A stretch of DNA of 64,000 nt, taken from positions 22,041 to 86,040 of the forward strand of contig NZ_BMHV01000017.1 of assembly GCF_014641495.1 (NCBI RefSeq), given 5' to 3'. Position 1 is the stretch's first letter; the number at the start of each line of letters is the position of its first letter. A program made the translations under genes and the position numbers. This DNA is from Terasakiella brassicae. Its GTDB lineage: Bacteria > Pseudomonadota > Alphaproteobacteria > Rhodospirillales > Terasakiellaceae. The notes under the pieces are model-generated. The model had not been told where the DNA came from, ran no database searches, and worked only from the letters and a program-made list of their open reading frames with translations. This document shows positions 34,078-42,580 of this stretch, piece after piece.

Positions 34078-34811
34078 CGGCCGTGGCAACTTATCCGTCG
34101 TTTATGACACATGAGTTTCGGTTGCCACTTGCATCGTTCTTGGCTCTTTTAGGACATGTCTTGGTCTTGGGTGCCCTGTATTTCATCCCAAAACCAGAGA
34201 TACAGGCACCCGTGCCGTTAAGCGGTTTCGAAATGGTGGAATTACCGTCACCAACTGTTATGCCTGATGTGCCCGTTGATCAGCCAATGGAAATGCCACC
34301 TGAACCGGAAAAGACAGTGGCAATGGAACCGGAGGTGCCGGATGAAATTGTCGTGGAGAAAAATATTGAGAAGGTTGCAGAACCGGTTGCGCGGGTTAAG
34401 GTGATGGTCTTGAAAAAGCCAACCCCGCCAAAAGTTGCTCGTCTTCCTCAAAAGCCCGCTCAACAACCTGTAGAGAAAAAACATCCGGTTAAAATACAGG
34501 AGGTGTCGGCTCCGGCCTTGTCGTACATCCCGCCGAATGCGCATGTTTCTTATCTTCGTAATCCAAAACCATTTTATCCCCGCATGGCACGCAAAAGAGG
34601 GATGGAAGGCATTGTCCTGCTGTCTGTTTCTGTGAGCGCTAAAGGATTGGTATCTGCTTTATCAATTAAAAAATCTTCAGGGTTTGCTTTGTTGGATAAT
34701 GCCGCAAAAGAAACCGTCAAAAAATGGAAATTTCAGCCCGCGCAAAAGGGGTTGAAGGCCGTCAATGCTGTTGTCGATGTTCCTATTCGCTTCTCATTGA
34801 ACGCAAAATGA
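34074..34811 (+). CDS. tonB: TonB energy transducer
   Basis: A 245-residue TonB: short cytoplasmic N-terminus, one membrane helix (PLASFLALLGHVLVLGALYFI), a Pro/Glu/Lys-rich periplasmic spacer (residues 60-150), and the TonB C-terminal domain (YLRNPKPFYPRMARKRGMEGIVLLSVSVSAKGLVSALSIKKSSGFALLDNAAKETVKKWKFQPA). It couples the ExbB-ExbD motor to the receptor encoded upstream. Confidence 0.95.
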   Translation: MTAVATYPSFMTHEFRLPLASFLALLGHVLVLGALYFIPKPEIQAPVPLSGFEMVELPSPTVMPDVPVDQPMEMPPEPEKTVAMEPEVPDEIVVEKNIEKVAEPVARVKVMVLKKPTPPKVARLPQKPAQQPVEKKHPVKIQEVSAPALSYIPPNAHVSYLRNPKPFYPRMARKRGMEGIVLLSVSVSAKGLVSALSIKKSSGFALLDNAAKETVKKWKFQPAQKGLKAVNAVVDVPIRFSLNAK

Positions 34812-34825
34812 AAGGAAGTTTCTAA

Positions 34826-35446
34826 ATGTCTGGAACTGATATGTCCTGGTTTGCCTGGTGGAGCGAGGCCGACTGGATTATTCGTAGCGTTTTTATAATA
34901 TTGGTCCTGTTGTCATTGGCGAGTTGGACAATGATGATCCAGAAGGTTTTTCAATTTAAAAATATTTCGAAATTTGAAAGGCTTGTCCGCCAATATCTTT
35001 TGGGGTCAAACTCCCCCCGGACCCTTGTTTTACATCATCCGGTGCATGTGCCCTCTGTTCATCTAGCGGAAGAACTCCCCGATCATGCGGAGCTGTCGGA
35101 ATTGAATGAATTTGCGGGGCAAATTTTACGAGAGAAAAAACTGGATTTGGAAAGCGGGCTGACTTTGTTGGCAACAATTGGTAATTCGGCCCCCTTTATC
35201 GGGTTGTTTGGCACGGTCTGGGGGATCATGCACGCTTTGCAAGCCTTGGGTGGTGTTGAACAGATTTCGATGGATATGATTGCGGGCCCCGTTGCCGAAG
35301 CATTGGTGGCGACCGCTGTGGGGTTAATGGCTGCTATTCCTGCGGTCATTGGCTATAACTTCTTACTTCGCAAACTGCGCCGATTAAATGCCTTGATTGA
35401 TGGCAATGCGGTTCGGATCGTAAATCATTGGGGCAGGGGAGATTGA
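34826..35446 (+). CDS. exbB: ExbB/MotA-TolQ-family proton channel
   Basis: A 206-residue inner-membrane protein with three helices: VFIILVLLSLASWTMMIQKVF, then after a cytoplasmic domain LTLLATIGNSAPFIGLFGTVWGIMHALQAL and VAEALVATAVGLMAAIPAVIGYNFL. The motifs LLATIGNSAPFIGLFGTVWGI and EALVATAVGLMAAIPAV are those of ExbB/TolQ. With ExbD it uses the proton gradient to energise TonB. Confidence 0.95.
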   Translation: MSGTDMSWFAWWSEADWIIRSVFIILVLLSLASWTMMIQKVFQFKNISKFERLVRQYLLGSNSPRTLVLHHPVHVPSVHLAEELPDHAELSELNEFAGQILREKKLDLESGLTLLATIGNSAPFIGLFGTVWGIMHALQALGGVEQISMDMIAGPVAEALVATAVGLMAAIPAVIGYNFLLRKLRRLNALIDGNAVRIVNHWGRGD

Positions 35447-35447
35447 T

Positions 35448-35861
35448 ATGGCACTTGGTGGAAATGGATCAGACCCAGATCAGCCTCTCTCCGAAATCAA
35501 TGTAACTCCTTTGGTTGATGTCATGCTGGTGTTGTTGGTTATCTTTATTGTGGCTGCACCCATTATGTCGCAGGCGTTAAGAGTGAATTTACCCAAGGCC
35601 AATGGTACCCCGGAAAATGAACCAATTGTCGCTTCATTGATTGTCAGAACCAATAACCAGTTTGAATTGGATGGGGTGATCTATCACAAAGCTGACCTTT
35701 TAAATGCCCTTAAGGCTGTTAAGGAAAGCAAAGGAGAGAAAATGGTTGTTCAATTGGGCGCAGATGCCGATCTACCTTATCAATTGGTCGCAGATGCGCT
35801 TTCTGAATTGAAAAAAGCTGATATATCCAGAATATCATTTGCCACCGCCTCGCCTAATTAA
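35448..35861 (+). CDS. exbD: ExbD/TolR-family protein
   Basis: A 137-residue protein with a short cytoplasmic start, one helix (PLVDVMLVLLVIFIVAAPIM) containing the essential Asp in NVTPLVDVMLVLLVIF, and a periplasmic domain. It begins 2 bp after the exbB stop. Last gene of the receptor-TonB operon. Confidence 0.94.
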   Translation: MALGGNGSDPDQPLSEINVTPLVDVMLVLLVIFIVAAPIMSQALRVNLPKANGTPENEPIVASLIVRTNNQFELDGVIYHKADLLNALKAVKESKGEKMVVQLGADADLPYQLVADALSELKKADISRISFATASPN

Positions 35862-35870
35862 ACCTAGAGT

Positions 35871-35922
35871 AAATCCCGAGTAATCTGTTTTAGATCGCGA
35901 CGATGCATTTGCGTAAAATCAA
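35871..35922 (+). repeat. 52-bp dispersed repeat, copy 1
   Basis: Begins AAATCCCGAGTAATCTGTTT and ends GCGTAAAATCAA. An inverted copy with three differences lies at 38550-38601. The pair brackets the two-component system and the first PepSY gene. Confidence 0.75.
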
Positions 35923-36019
35923 GCTAAGGGGGGCGTAAAATCAACCTTCGGCTTGAAACGGATTGACTATATTCTGGCAGGATTGGCTCTGGCTTACAGG
36001 TGTGGTTTGTTCTTGTAAC

Positions 36020-37351
36020 TCACAAGGCTTGAGGGAGTGTGATTTTAACGCCCAGCCCGCCAAGGTCCGAGTTAAAAAAGTCAAGCTGCCCGCCATAGAG
36101 GTCAACGATCTCGGACGCGATATGCAAGCCTAATCCTGTGCCCGGTTTTGTTTCATCCAGCCGAAGCCCTCTTTTGACAAGATTATTCATCTGTTCAAGG
36201 GGGACACCGGGGCCATCATCCTCTATCTGGATGAGAACTTGCCCCGCCTGACATGTACCGGAGATGGAAATTTTGTTCTTTGCCCACTTACAGGCATTCT
36301 CCATAAGGTTTCCGAACAATTCTTCCATATCCTGTGGATCCGCACGGATAATCACGCCGTCCAAACCCGACAGGCTAATCTTTAAACTCGATTGGTTAAA
36401 GAGTTTTTCCAGTGAAAACTTGAGGTCTTTTGCAACGTCACCAAGGCTCGTTTTTGTTCCCAACAAGCGGGAAGATCCTGCAATTCGCGCCTTGTTCAGG
36501 TAACGGGAAATGCTATCAGTTGCGCTGTTCAGGTGTTTCCTGATCAATTTGCCTTTTGCACCGGGAATGTCCTTTGTTTCATTCATCAAAACGGCAATCG
36601 GGTTTTTTAGGGAATGGGCCAGATTACCGACCTGAGTTCGCGCCCGTTCAAGTAACGTAAAATTATAATCCAACAGGGTATTGAGCTCGGATGCCAAAGG
36701 TTGAACTTCCAAAGGGAAGTCCTGTGGCATTTTGTCCAAATTACCGGATCGGATCAAAGCGAGTGATTGTGTCAGGCGCTTCAGGGGTAACAGGCCATAT
36801 TTGATTTGTAAAAAAACCATCCCCACAAGAAAACAGCTCAAGACCGATAAAACCAGCACAATATTGCTCAAAAAGGTGCGAATATCGTCTTCCATATCAC
36901 TGATAGGACCGGCCACGACGAAAATGAAAATGCTGGTGCTTCTGGGCAAGGCGATCTGACGGCTATAAAGCCGAAGCTCCTTACCGGACGGCCCGTTTGT
37001 ATGCAGGAAGGTATCGGTTTTTTGATCCTTGGGAAAGACCGATGCCATTAACAATGAACTTGATTGATGTATCACCGAACCATTTTCAAGTATTTCCCAA
37101 TACCATCCTGAATGCGGCCGATTAAAGCGCGGGTCAGACGGTGACCATGTTAAATCCAGACGACCGTTTGCCGAAATATCGCTGGCAGCCACCAGTTCTT
37201 CCAGATGATCGCTCAACTGGTTGTCAAATCTCTTTTCGATATGGCCTTCAAAAAGGGATACGATCAAAAATCCGGTTAACACGAGACTGGCAACCGTCCA
37301 GATCAGGGATGACAAAATCAGACGGAGTTGTAAAGACGATTTAAACATCAT
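36020..37351 (-). CDS. Membrane sensor histidine kinase (PhoQ/PmrB-like)
   Basis: A 443-residue kinase with two membrane helices (LILSSLIWTVASLVLTGFLIVSLF and FLSNIVLVLSVLSCFLVGMVFL) around a periplasmic sensor of about 125 residues, HAMP-like linker (LPLKRLTQSLALIRSGNLDKMP), phospho-His in VGNLAHSLKNPIAVLMNE, and an ATPase domain (NLMENACKWAKNKI, DDGPGVPLEQM, GTGLGLHIASEIVDLYGG). The HisKA and catalytic features resemble PhoQ-type kinases. The ATG overlaps the regulator stop by 4 bp. Adjacent PepSY genes suggest a metal or envelope signal. Confidence 0.92.
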   Translation of the reverse strand: MMFKSSLQLRLILSSLIWTVASLVLTGFLIVSLFEGHIEKRFDNQLSDHLEELVAASDISANGRLDLTWSPSDPRFNRPHSGWYWEILENGSVIHQSSSLLMASVFPKDQKTDTFLHTNGPSGKELRLYSRQIALPRSTSIFIFVVAGPISDMEDDIRTFLSNIVLVLSVLSCFLVGMVFLQIKYGLLPLKRLTQSLALIRSGNLDKMPQDFPLEVQPLASELNTLLDYNFTLLERARTQVGNLAHSLKNPIAVLMNETKDIPGAKGKLIRKHLNSATDSISRYLNKARIAGSSRLLGTKTSLGDVAKDLKFSLEKLFNQSSLKISLSGLDGVIIRADPQDMEELFGNLMENACKWAKNKISISGTCQAGQVLIQIEDDGPGVPLEQMNNLVKRGLRLDETKPGTGLGLHIASEIVDLYGGQLDFFNSDLGGLGVKITLPQAL

Positions 37352-38010
37352 TCATTCGCCGTCAACTGATATCCCCGGCCACGATATGTGCGAATACAGG
37401 ACGCCCCAAGCTTGTTTCTAAGCTTATTAATCAAGACTTCAATGGTATTTGAATCTCGGTCTCCATCATATTCATAAATATGTTCGGTGAGTTCAGTTTT
37501 TGAAATCACGGCTTCCGGGTGATGCATAAAATAGGACAGCAGCCTATATTCCATCGAGGTAAGCGACAGGGTTTCGTTTTTTAGAAAAGCTTTCCCACTG
37601 GTTGTATCCAGTTTGATTTCACCACATTCAAGAACCGGATTGCTTTGTCCGGCACCGCGACGTACCAACGCCTCAACCCTTGCCAGCATCTCTTCCATTT
37701 CAAACGGTTTTGCAAGATAATCGTCAGCCCCGGTCCTTAATCCAATGACCTTTTCGCGCCATGTATCACGGGCTGATAAAATCAAAACAGGTATTGTACG
37801 GCCACTTTTACGCCAGCTTTCCAGAACGTTTAGACCGCTCATTACAGGTAACCCCAGATCAAGAATGACCATGTCATAGGCTTCCGTGTCACCCAGAAAG
37901 TGACCTTCTTCCCCATCATAGGCATTGTCAACCGCATAGCCTGCGTCACGCAATGCCGAACTGACCTGACGGGCAATTTCCTGATCGTCTTCAACAACAA
38001 GAACTTTCAT
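37348..38010 (-). CDS. OmpR-family response regulator
   Basis: A 220-residue regulator: receiver (KVLVVEDDQEIARQVSSAL; phospho-Asp in MVILDLGLPVMSG; Lys in YLAKPFEMEEMLARV) and winged-helix DNA-binding domain (LTSMEYRLLSYFMHHPEAVISKTELTEHIYEYDGDRDSNTIEVLINKLRNKLG). Partner of the overlapping kinase. The two divergent PepSY genes next to it are likely targets. Confidence 0.94.
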   Translation of the reverse strand: MKVLVVEDDQEIARQVSSALRDAGYAVDNAYDGEEGHFLGDTEAYDMVILDLGLPVMSGLNVLESWRKSGRTIPVLILSARDTWREKVIGLRTGADDYLAKPFEMEEMLARVEALVRRGAGQSNPVLECGEIKLDTTSGKAFLKNETLSLTSMEYRLLSYFMHHPEAVISKTELTEHIYEYDGDRDSNTIEVLINKLRNKLGASCIRTYRGRGYQLTANE

Positions 38011-38039
38011 TACGTCTGCCCCCTTTTTTTTGTGACAAA

Positions 38040-38372
38040 TTATTTGCGATGATCTTTTTTTTGTTTTCCCTTTTCGACTTTTACAATCTCAAGGGATTTT
38101 GCGTCATATTCTATTTCCATCACAACACCGTCTTCGCGCAAAAGCTTGGTTTCATAAACCCATCCCGATGGTGCATCATCTTCGTCATCCAGTTTGATTT
38201 TAAGGATATGTCCGGGAAACTCGGATTGTACTTTTTTTAGTAAAACCTCGACAGAAACGATCTGTCCGGATTTTAACAATTCGATTGCCGTCTGTCTGTC
38301 ATCGTCTGCCTGTGCAACGCAAAAGATTGAAAAAACCGCCAGTATGCCAAGCGGATAAAGTAAAAATTTCAT
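38040..38372 (-). CDS. PepSY-domain exported protein
   Basis: A 110-residue periplasmic protein with signal FLLYPLGILAVFSIFCVAQA and one PepSY domain (DRQTAIELLKSGQIVSVEVLLKKVQSEFPGHILKIKLDDEDDAPSGWVYETKLLREDGVVMEIEYDAKSLEIVKVEKG). Such small proteins frequently accompany PmrAB/PhoPQ-like two-component systems. It is 29 bp upstream of the response regulator gene and probably co-transcribed. Confidence 0.88.
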   Translation of the reverse strand: MKFLLYPLGILAVFSIFCVAQADDDRQTAIELLKSGQIVSVEVLLKKVQSEFPGHILKIKLDDEDDAPSGWVYETKLLREDGVVMEIEYDAKSLEIVKVEKGKQKKDHRK

Positions 38373-38500
38373 CGTCTTCTCAACTTCGCAATTAAGGGTG
38401 AAAAGTTCCGTTCAACATACAGTTTCGAACCTTAACGCCAGCTTAAAACACCCTTCAGTCTGCGACAAGGTATGATCCGTTAGAGTGTTGTTCATCGACA

Positions 38501-38608
38501 TTTAGAGCATGTCCCTTTTAATTTGACTCATGTGTCATGCCCTAAGTTATTGATTTTACGCAAATGCATCATCGCAATCTAAAACAGATTGCTCGGGATT
38601 TGCCCTAA
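38501..38608. repeat. Intergenic repeat element with 52-bp copy 2
   Basis: An imperfect palindrome with arms TTAGAGCATG (38502-38511) and CATGCCCTAA (38536-38545) is followed by the inverted copy of the 52-bp repeat (38550-38601). The layout resembles the short dispersed intergenic elements common in alphaproteobacterial genomes. It lies in the 255-bp gap between the divergent PepSY genes and ends about 20 bp before the second gene. Confidence 0.6.
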
Positions 38609-38627
38609 CATATGAAGGAAACACACC

Positions 38628-39131
38628 ATGAAACCGATGATCCGCAATTCCATGATCGCCGCTCTCGCTTTGGCCGCCCTGAGCACTCAGGCTTATTCAT
38701 CCGAGAATGTGCCAACCTATAAAAGCGATACTCTGACATCTTTCAAAACGGTCATTGAACTCGTTCAAAAACAAGGATACGGCGACATTTACGAAATTGA
38801 AAGCGAATACGGTTTTATCAAAGCCAAGGTTCGCAACGCAAATGGTGACCGTATCAAGCTTGCCATCGTCCCGGAAACACAAGTCGTTAAAGTTCTGGAA
38901 AAGAAACACAAGAAAAACAAAACACAATATGCAGGCATACCCGCGCACATCTCGCTGGATCAGGCCTTAAATATTCTTGGCGAACAAGGTTATACCACTA
39001 TCGAGGAAATCGGACTTGAGAAAGGCCGTTACGAGGTGGAAATCAGAGATCAAAATGGTCAAAAACAGGAGATTATCCTTGATGCCCAGACCGGTCAGGT
39101 TCTGTCGCAGTGGAACACTTTTTTTCGCTAA
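38628..39131 (+). CDS. Exported protein with two PepSY domains
   Basis: A 167-residue protein with signal SMIAALALAALSTQAYS, then two PepSY-like units: residues 30-85 (LTSFKTVIELVQKQGYGDIYEIESEYGFIKAKVRNANGDRIKLAIVPETQVVKVLEK) and residues 105-160 (ISLDQALNILGEQGYTTIEEIGLEKGRYEVEIRDQNGQKQEIILDAQTGQVLSQ). RBS AAGGAA precedes the start. Likely regulated together with the divergent PepSY gene and the two-component system. Confidence 0.88.
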   Translation: MKPMIRNSMIAALALAALSTQAYSSENVPTYKSDTLTSFKTVIELVQKQGYGDIYEIESEYGFIKAKVRNANGDRIKLAIVPETQVVKVLEKKHKKNKTQYAGIPAHISLDQALNILGEQGYTTIEEIGLEKGRYEVEIRDQNGQKQEIILDAQTGQVLSQWNTFFR

Positions 39132-39140
39132 GTATCAAAT

Positions 39141-39172
39141 GATCAGGTTGTAAGGGAGCTTGCAACCTGATC
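39141..39172. repeat. Hairpin between PepSY and cytochrome b561 genes
   Basis: GATCAGGTTG and CAACCTGATC form a perfect 10-bp stem. No T-run follows, so it is more likely an mRNA stability or attenuating element than a full terminator. Confidence 0.5.
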
Positions 39173-39199
39173 CCAACATTCTGACCGGAGAATTTTACA

Positions 39200-39772
39200 A
39201 TGCAATATGATCGACTGACCCGACTTTTCCATATGCTGATTGCCTTTGGGATCACAACACAAATGATGCTGACGCTGATGATGGTCCACCCCAAACCCGG
39301 CAGAGAGGCCAACATTTTTTATAATGCCCACGAATATCTGGGAGCCTTCCTGCTTGGTGTATTGATTTTGAACTGGGGTTGGACTTTTGTTCGACAGGGA
39401 CCCATATCACTCGGCCACCTGTTTCCGTGGTTTTCAAAAAAACGTCTTTCGGCTTTAAAGGACGATATCCTCACGCATATAACCTATTTGTTCCGCCTTA
39501 AACTGCCATCAACGGATGAACCATCGCCTTTGGCCGGTTCCATTCAGGGATTGGGGCTTGTTATTGCGACTGCTCTGGCCATTACGGGAACCCTTATTCT
39601 GGTATACGCCGACCCAAACCAAAAAATGACCGGCTGGTTGCATGATGTAAAGGAAATCCATGAGGCCTTTGGCCCCTTGATGTGGACTTATCTGGGCATT
39701 CATGTTGGCGCAGGTATGTTACACCAGATTTTGGGACATAAAACTATTCAGACCATGTTTGGTTCTGTCTGA
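39200..39772 (+). CDS. Cytochrome b561-family membrane protein
   Basis: A 190-residue four-helix di-haem cytochrome b561. Candidate haem His residues are in LTRLFHMLIAFG, YNAHEYLGAFLLG, KEIHEAFGPLMW and YLGIHVGAGMLHQILGH. It would carry electrons between quinol and a periplasmic acceptor. Grouping with PepSY proteins suggests involvement in metal reduction or envelope redox stress. Likely in one unit with the gene upstream. Confidence 0.88.
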   Translation: MQYDRLTRLFHMLIAFGITTQMMLTLMMVHPKPGREANIFYNAHEYLGAFLLGVLILNWGWTFVRQGPISLGHLFPWFSKKRLSALKDDILTHITYLFRLKLPSTDEPSPLAGSIQGLGLVIATALAITGTLILVYADPNQKMTGWLHDVKEIHEAFGPLMWTYLGIHVGAGMLHQILGHKTIQTMFGSV

Positions 39773-39869
39773 CAAAACGCTGCAATAACAAGGTATGTTA
39801 TTCTTGCGGATAGAATGACATTTTATAAAAAAACAAAAACAGGAAACAGACAGGTCGCAAAACAACAGA

Positions 39870-39917
39870 GTGGACATTCCGGCCAGCAATTCCGTTTTGT
39901 GGGGCTGGTCTGTCCAC
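39870..39917. terminator. Possible bidirectional stem-loop between convergent genes
   Basis: GTGGACA/TGTCCAC and, inside, CCAGC/GCTGG can pair to form a long interrupted stem between the convergent cytochrome b561 and Lrp-type genes. T-runs are weak. Confidence 0.4.
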
Positions 39918-39943
39918 TTAATCAACGATCTCAACATAGTGGT

Positions 39944-40432
39944 CTAGCTTTGGCTGAGCTTCAAAGGGACATGCAAGCCGACTTTTACACGATCCGATAC
40001 GATATTGGATTGGTAACGTTTGACATTGGGGGCATCTGCGAAATATTGCCGGGCGAAGGCCTCGTATTCCTGCAAGGTATCTGTTGATAGCATGACGATA
40101 AAATCGACCTTACCTGATATGAAATAGCACTGCTGGACCTGATCCAGTTTTAACATGGTTTGGCGAAACTCGTTCAACAGGTCACTGCGTACGCTTTCCA
40201 GCTTGACTTCAACAATGGTCAGAATTTTATCCGCGACGATTTTAGGGGACAGAATAGAAATATCGGCCGCAATCACCCCTTCATTGCGCAATCGTTTGAT
40301 ACGACGTTGAACGGAGGAACGTGACGACCCGACCTTTTCTGCTAGGACCACGGCGGAAAGCTGATTGTCTTTCTGCAATAAATTCAACAACTGTCGATCT
40401 ATTTTGTCCAATTCGATTGGTAATTTGCTCAT
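39944..40432 (-). CDS. Lrp/AsnC-family transcriptional regulator
   Basis: A 162-residue regulator: N-terminal HTH (LDKIDRQLLNLLQKDNQLSAVVLAEKVGSSRSSVQRRIKRLRNEGVI) and C-terminal RAM effector domain (KILTIVEVKLESVRSDLLNEFRQTMLKLDQVQQCYFISGKVDFIVMLSTDTLQEYEAF). It is divergent from dgcN across a 151-bp gap and is the likely local regulator of the D-glutamate genes, by analogy with other Lrp-type controllers of amino-acid catabolism. Confidence 0.93.
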   Translation of the reverse strand: MSKLPIELDKIDRQLLNLLQKDNQLSAVVLAEKVGSSRSSVQRRIKRLRNEGVIAADISILSPKIVADKILTIVEVKLESVRSDLLNEFRQTMLKLDQVQQCYFISGKVDFIVMLSTDTLQEYEAFARQYFADAPNVKRYQSNIVSDRVKVGLHVPLKLSQS

Positions 40433-40583
40433 TCCTGTGCCTGATATGATCCCAAAAACCCAATTGAGTTACAAACTATGGGTACATTACCACGCATATT
40501 CGTGCAAACTAAAAACATATTTGAATTCAACCTTCCAGCCACCATTTGTCTTTTATCTGGTGCCAATGAAAAGAGTATGACGC

Positions 40584-41582
40584 ATGGAGATCAAACGCCC
40601 TTATTTGCTGTTCCTCGGTGATGCCGCCGATCCGCTTGCTGCCAAAGTTGCCCAAGGTATCAAGGATTGGCGACCTGAAAACGCGATGGCTCAATTCCGT
40701 CTGGAGGGATGTAAAGCCGATCTTGGCCTTGAGGATATGACGATTGAAGAAGCCGTCAAAGCCGGTTGTAAGACAATGGTGATCGGTGTTGCCAATCGCG
40801 GTGGCGTGATTTCAGACGCCTGGATCCGTGTTCTGATTGATGCCCTTGAAAATGGGCTGGATTTGGCCGCCGGTTTACATAACAAACTGGCGGATATACC
40901 GGAACTGGTTGCCATTGCCGATCGTTTGGGACGTCAGCTTTTTGATGTGCGCCATCCAACAGAAATTTACCCGGTTGCTTCGGGCAAAAACCGTACAGGT
41001 AAACGCCTGTTGCCCGTTGGCACAGATTGTTCTTGCGGTAAAATGTACACGGCCCTTGCCCTTGAAAAAGAAATGCGGGCACGCGGCATGAAAGCTGATT
41101 TTCGCGCAACCGGGCAAACCGGTATTCTAATTACAGGATCTGGTGTTTCCATTGATGCGGTTGCGGCAGATTTTATTTCAGGGTCGGTTGAAACCATTTC
41201 TCCGGATAATGATAGCGATCATTGGGATTTGATTGAAGGTCAAGGTTCCCTGTATCACGCCTCATTTGCGGGGGTAACGGCAGGCCTTATTCATGGCGCA
41301 CAGGCCGATGCGCTCATCCTTTGCCATGAACCGACCCGTACACATATGCGTGGATTGCCCGAATATCCGATCCCATCGATGCAAGCCGTCATGGATCTGG
41401 CCTTGCACATGGCACAGTTGACTAATAAAGAGGCTAAATTCGTTGGCATCTGTGTCAATACATCCAACCTTTCTGATGAAGATGCCGAGAAATTTATGCG
41501 CGAAACCGAAGAAAAATTTGGTTTGCCGTGTGTTGACCCTGTTCGAAACGGTGTTGGGCGGATCGTGGATGTGCTGCAATGA
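40584..41582 (+). CDS. dgcN: DgcN-type N-acetyltransferase (DUF1611), D-glutamate catabolism
   Basis: A 332-residue protein of the DUF1611 family. Typical motifs are KTMVIGVANRGGVISDAWI, RLLPVGTDCSCGKMYTALALEKEMRARG (a P-loop-like segment) and ATGQTGILITGSGVSIDAVAADFISGSVE. DgcN has been described as acetylating D-glutamate as the first step of a DgcN-DgcA route; earlier annotations call such genes NAD-dependent epimerase-like. It overlaps dgcA by 4 bp. Confidence 0.85.
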   Translation: MEIKRPYLLFLGDAADPLAAKVAQGIKDWRPENAMAQFRLEGCKADLGLEDMTIEEAVKAGCKTMVIGVANRGGVISDAWIRVLIDALENGLDLAAGLHNKLADIPELVAIADRLGRQLFDVRHPTEIYPVASGKNRTGKRLLPVGTDCSCGKMYTALALEKEMRARGMKADFRATGQTGILITGSGVSIDAVAADFISGSVETISPDNDSDHWDLIEGQGSLYHASFAGVTAGLIHGAQADALILCHEPTRTHMRGLPEYPIPSMQAVMDLALHMAQLTNKEAKFVGICVNTSNLSDEDAEKFMRETEEKFGLPCVDPVRNGVGRIVDVLQ

Positions 41583-42562
41583 CGGTTTCACTTAAGGTCA
41601 GTCATAAATCCTGGCCCATTGCCGGTAGTTTCACCATCTCACGCGGGTCAAAAACCACCGCTGATGTTGTTGTCGCTGAAATTCATGAAGGTGAGTATAT
41701 CGGACGTGGTGAATGCGTTCCCTATGCGCGCTATAACGAAAGTATTGAAAGCGTCACAGACCTGATTAACGGTTTGAAAAATGACATTGCAAATGGTTTG
41801 ACCCGCATGGACTTGCAATCACGCCTTCCGGGTGGAGCGGCACGCAATGCCCTTGACTGCGCCTTCTGGGATTTGGAAGCCAAGAAAGCAGGCAAACGGG
41901 TCTGGGACTTGGCGGGTTTTTCTTCGTTTCATAACCTTACGACAGCTTATACATTGTCGTTGGATACGGCTGAGAACATGGGGCAAAAGGCCAAAGAGGT
42001 TGCGCATCTGCCTTTGTTAAAACTCAAACTGGCAGGTCCCGGTGATTTGGATCGTGTCATCGCTGTGCGAAACGGTGCGCCTAATGCCCGTATTATCGTG
42101 GATGCCAACGAAGGATGGTCGGCCGATATCTATACAGAGCTTGCGCCAAGGTTGGTAGCGCTGGGTGTTGAAATGATTGAACAGCCGTTGCCTGCTGGGG
42201 ATGATGCGATTTTGGCAGAAATTGAACGTCCTGTACCTGTATGTGCCGATGAATCGTGTCACGGCCTTGCTTCCCTTGATGATATTAAGGGGAAGTACGA
42301 CATGATTAACATTAAACTGGACAAAACCGGTGGGTTGACAGAAGCACTTTCACTTAAACAAGCCGCAGAAAAAGAAGGGCTTGGCATTATGGTCGGCTGC
42401 ATGCTGGCGACGTCCTTGGCAATGGCCCCGGCAATGGTTGTGGCCCAAGGGGCAAAGGTCGTTGATCTGGATGGTCCCCTTTTGTTGGCAGAAGATCATG
42501 AAAACGCAATTCAATTTAAAAATGGAACAATGTTTCCGCCAAAGCCTGCACTTTGGGGATAA
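41579..42562 (+). CDS. dgcA: DgcA-type N-acetyl-D-glutamate racemase (enolase superfamily)
   Basis: A 327-residue enolase-superfamily racemase, long annotated as dipeptide epimerase. Catalytic Lys in LLKLKLAGPGD (KxK), metal ligands in IIVDANEGW, MIEQPLPAGDD and CADESCHGL, and the second base Lys in INIKLDKTGG. In the DgcN-DgcA route it converts N-acetyl-D-glutamate to the L-form. The gene order dgcN-dgcA supports this over Ala-Glu dipeptide epimerase. Confidence 0.86.
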   Translation: MTVSLKVSHKSWPIAGSFTISRGSKTTADVVVAEIHEGEYIGRGECVPYARYNESIESVTDLINGLKNDIANGLTRMDLQSRLPGGAARNALDCAFWDLEAKKAGKRVWDLAGFSSFHNLTTAYTLSLDTAENMGQKAKEVAHLPLLKLKLAGPGDLDRVIAVRNGAPNARIIVDANEGWSADIYTELAPRLVALGVEMIEQPLPAGDDAILAEIERPVPVCADESCHGLASLDDIKGKYDMINIKLDKTGGLTEALSLKQAAEKEGLGIMVGCMLATSLAMAPAMVVAQGAKVVDLDGPLLLAEDHENAIQFKNGTMFPPKPALWG

Positions 42563-42580
42563 TGAACAAGGGATAGTTAA

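Noticed and set aside
40584..41582. NAD-dependent epimerase/dehydratase label for dgcN
   Set aside because: No Rossmann GxxGxxG or SDR catalytic triad is visible; DUF1611 motifs and the dgcA neighbour fit DgcN better.
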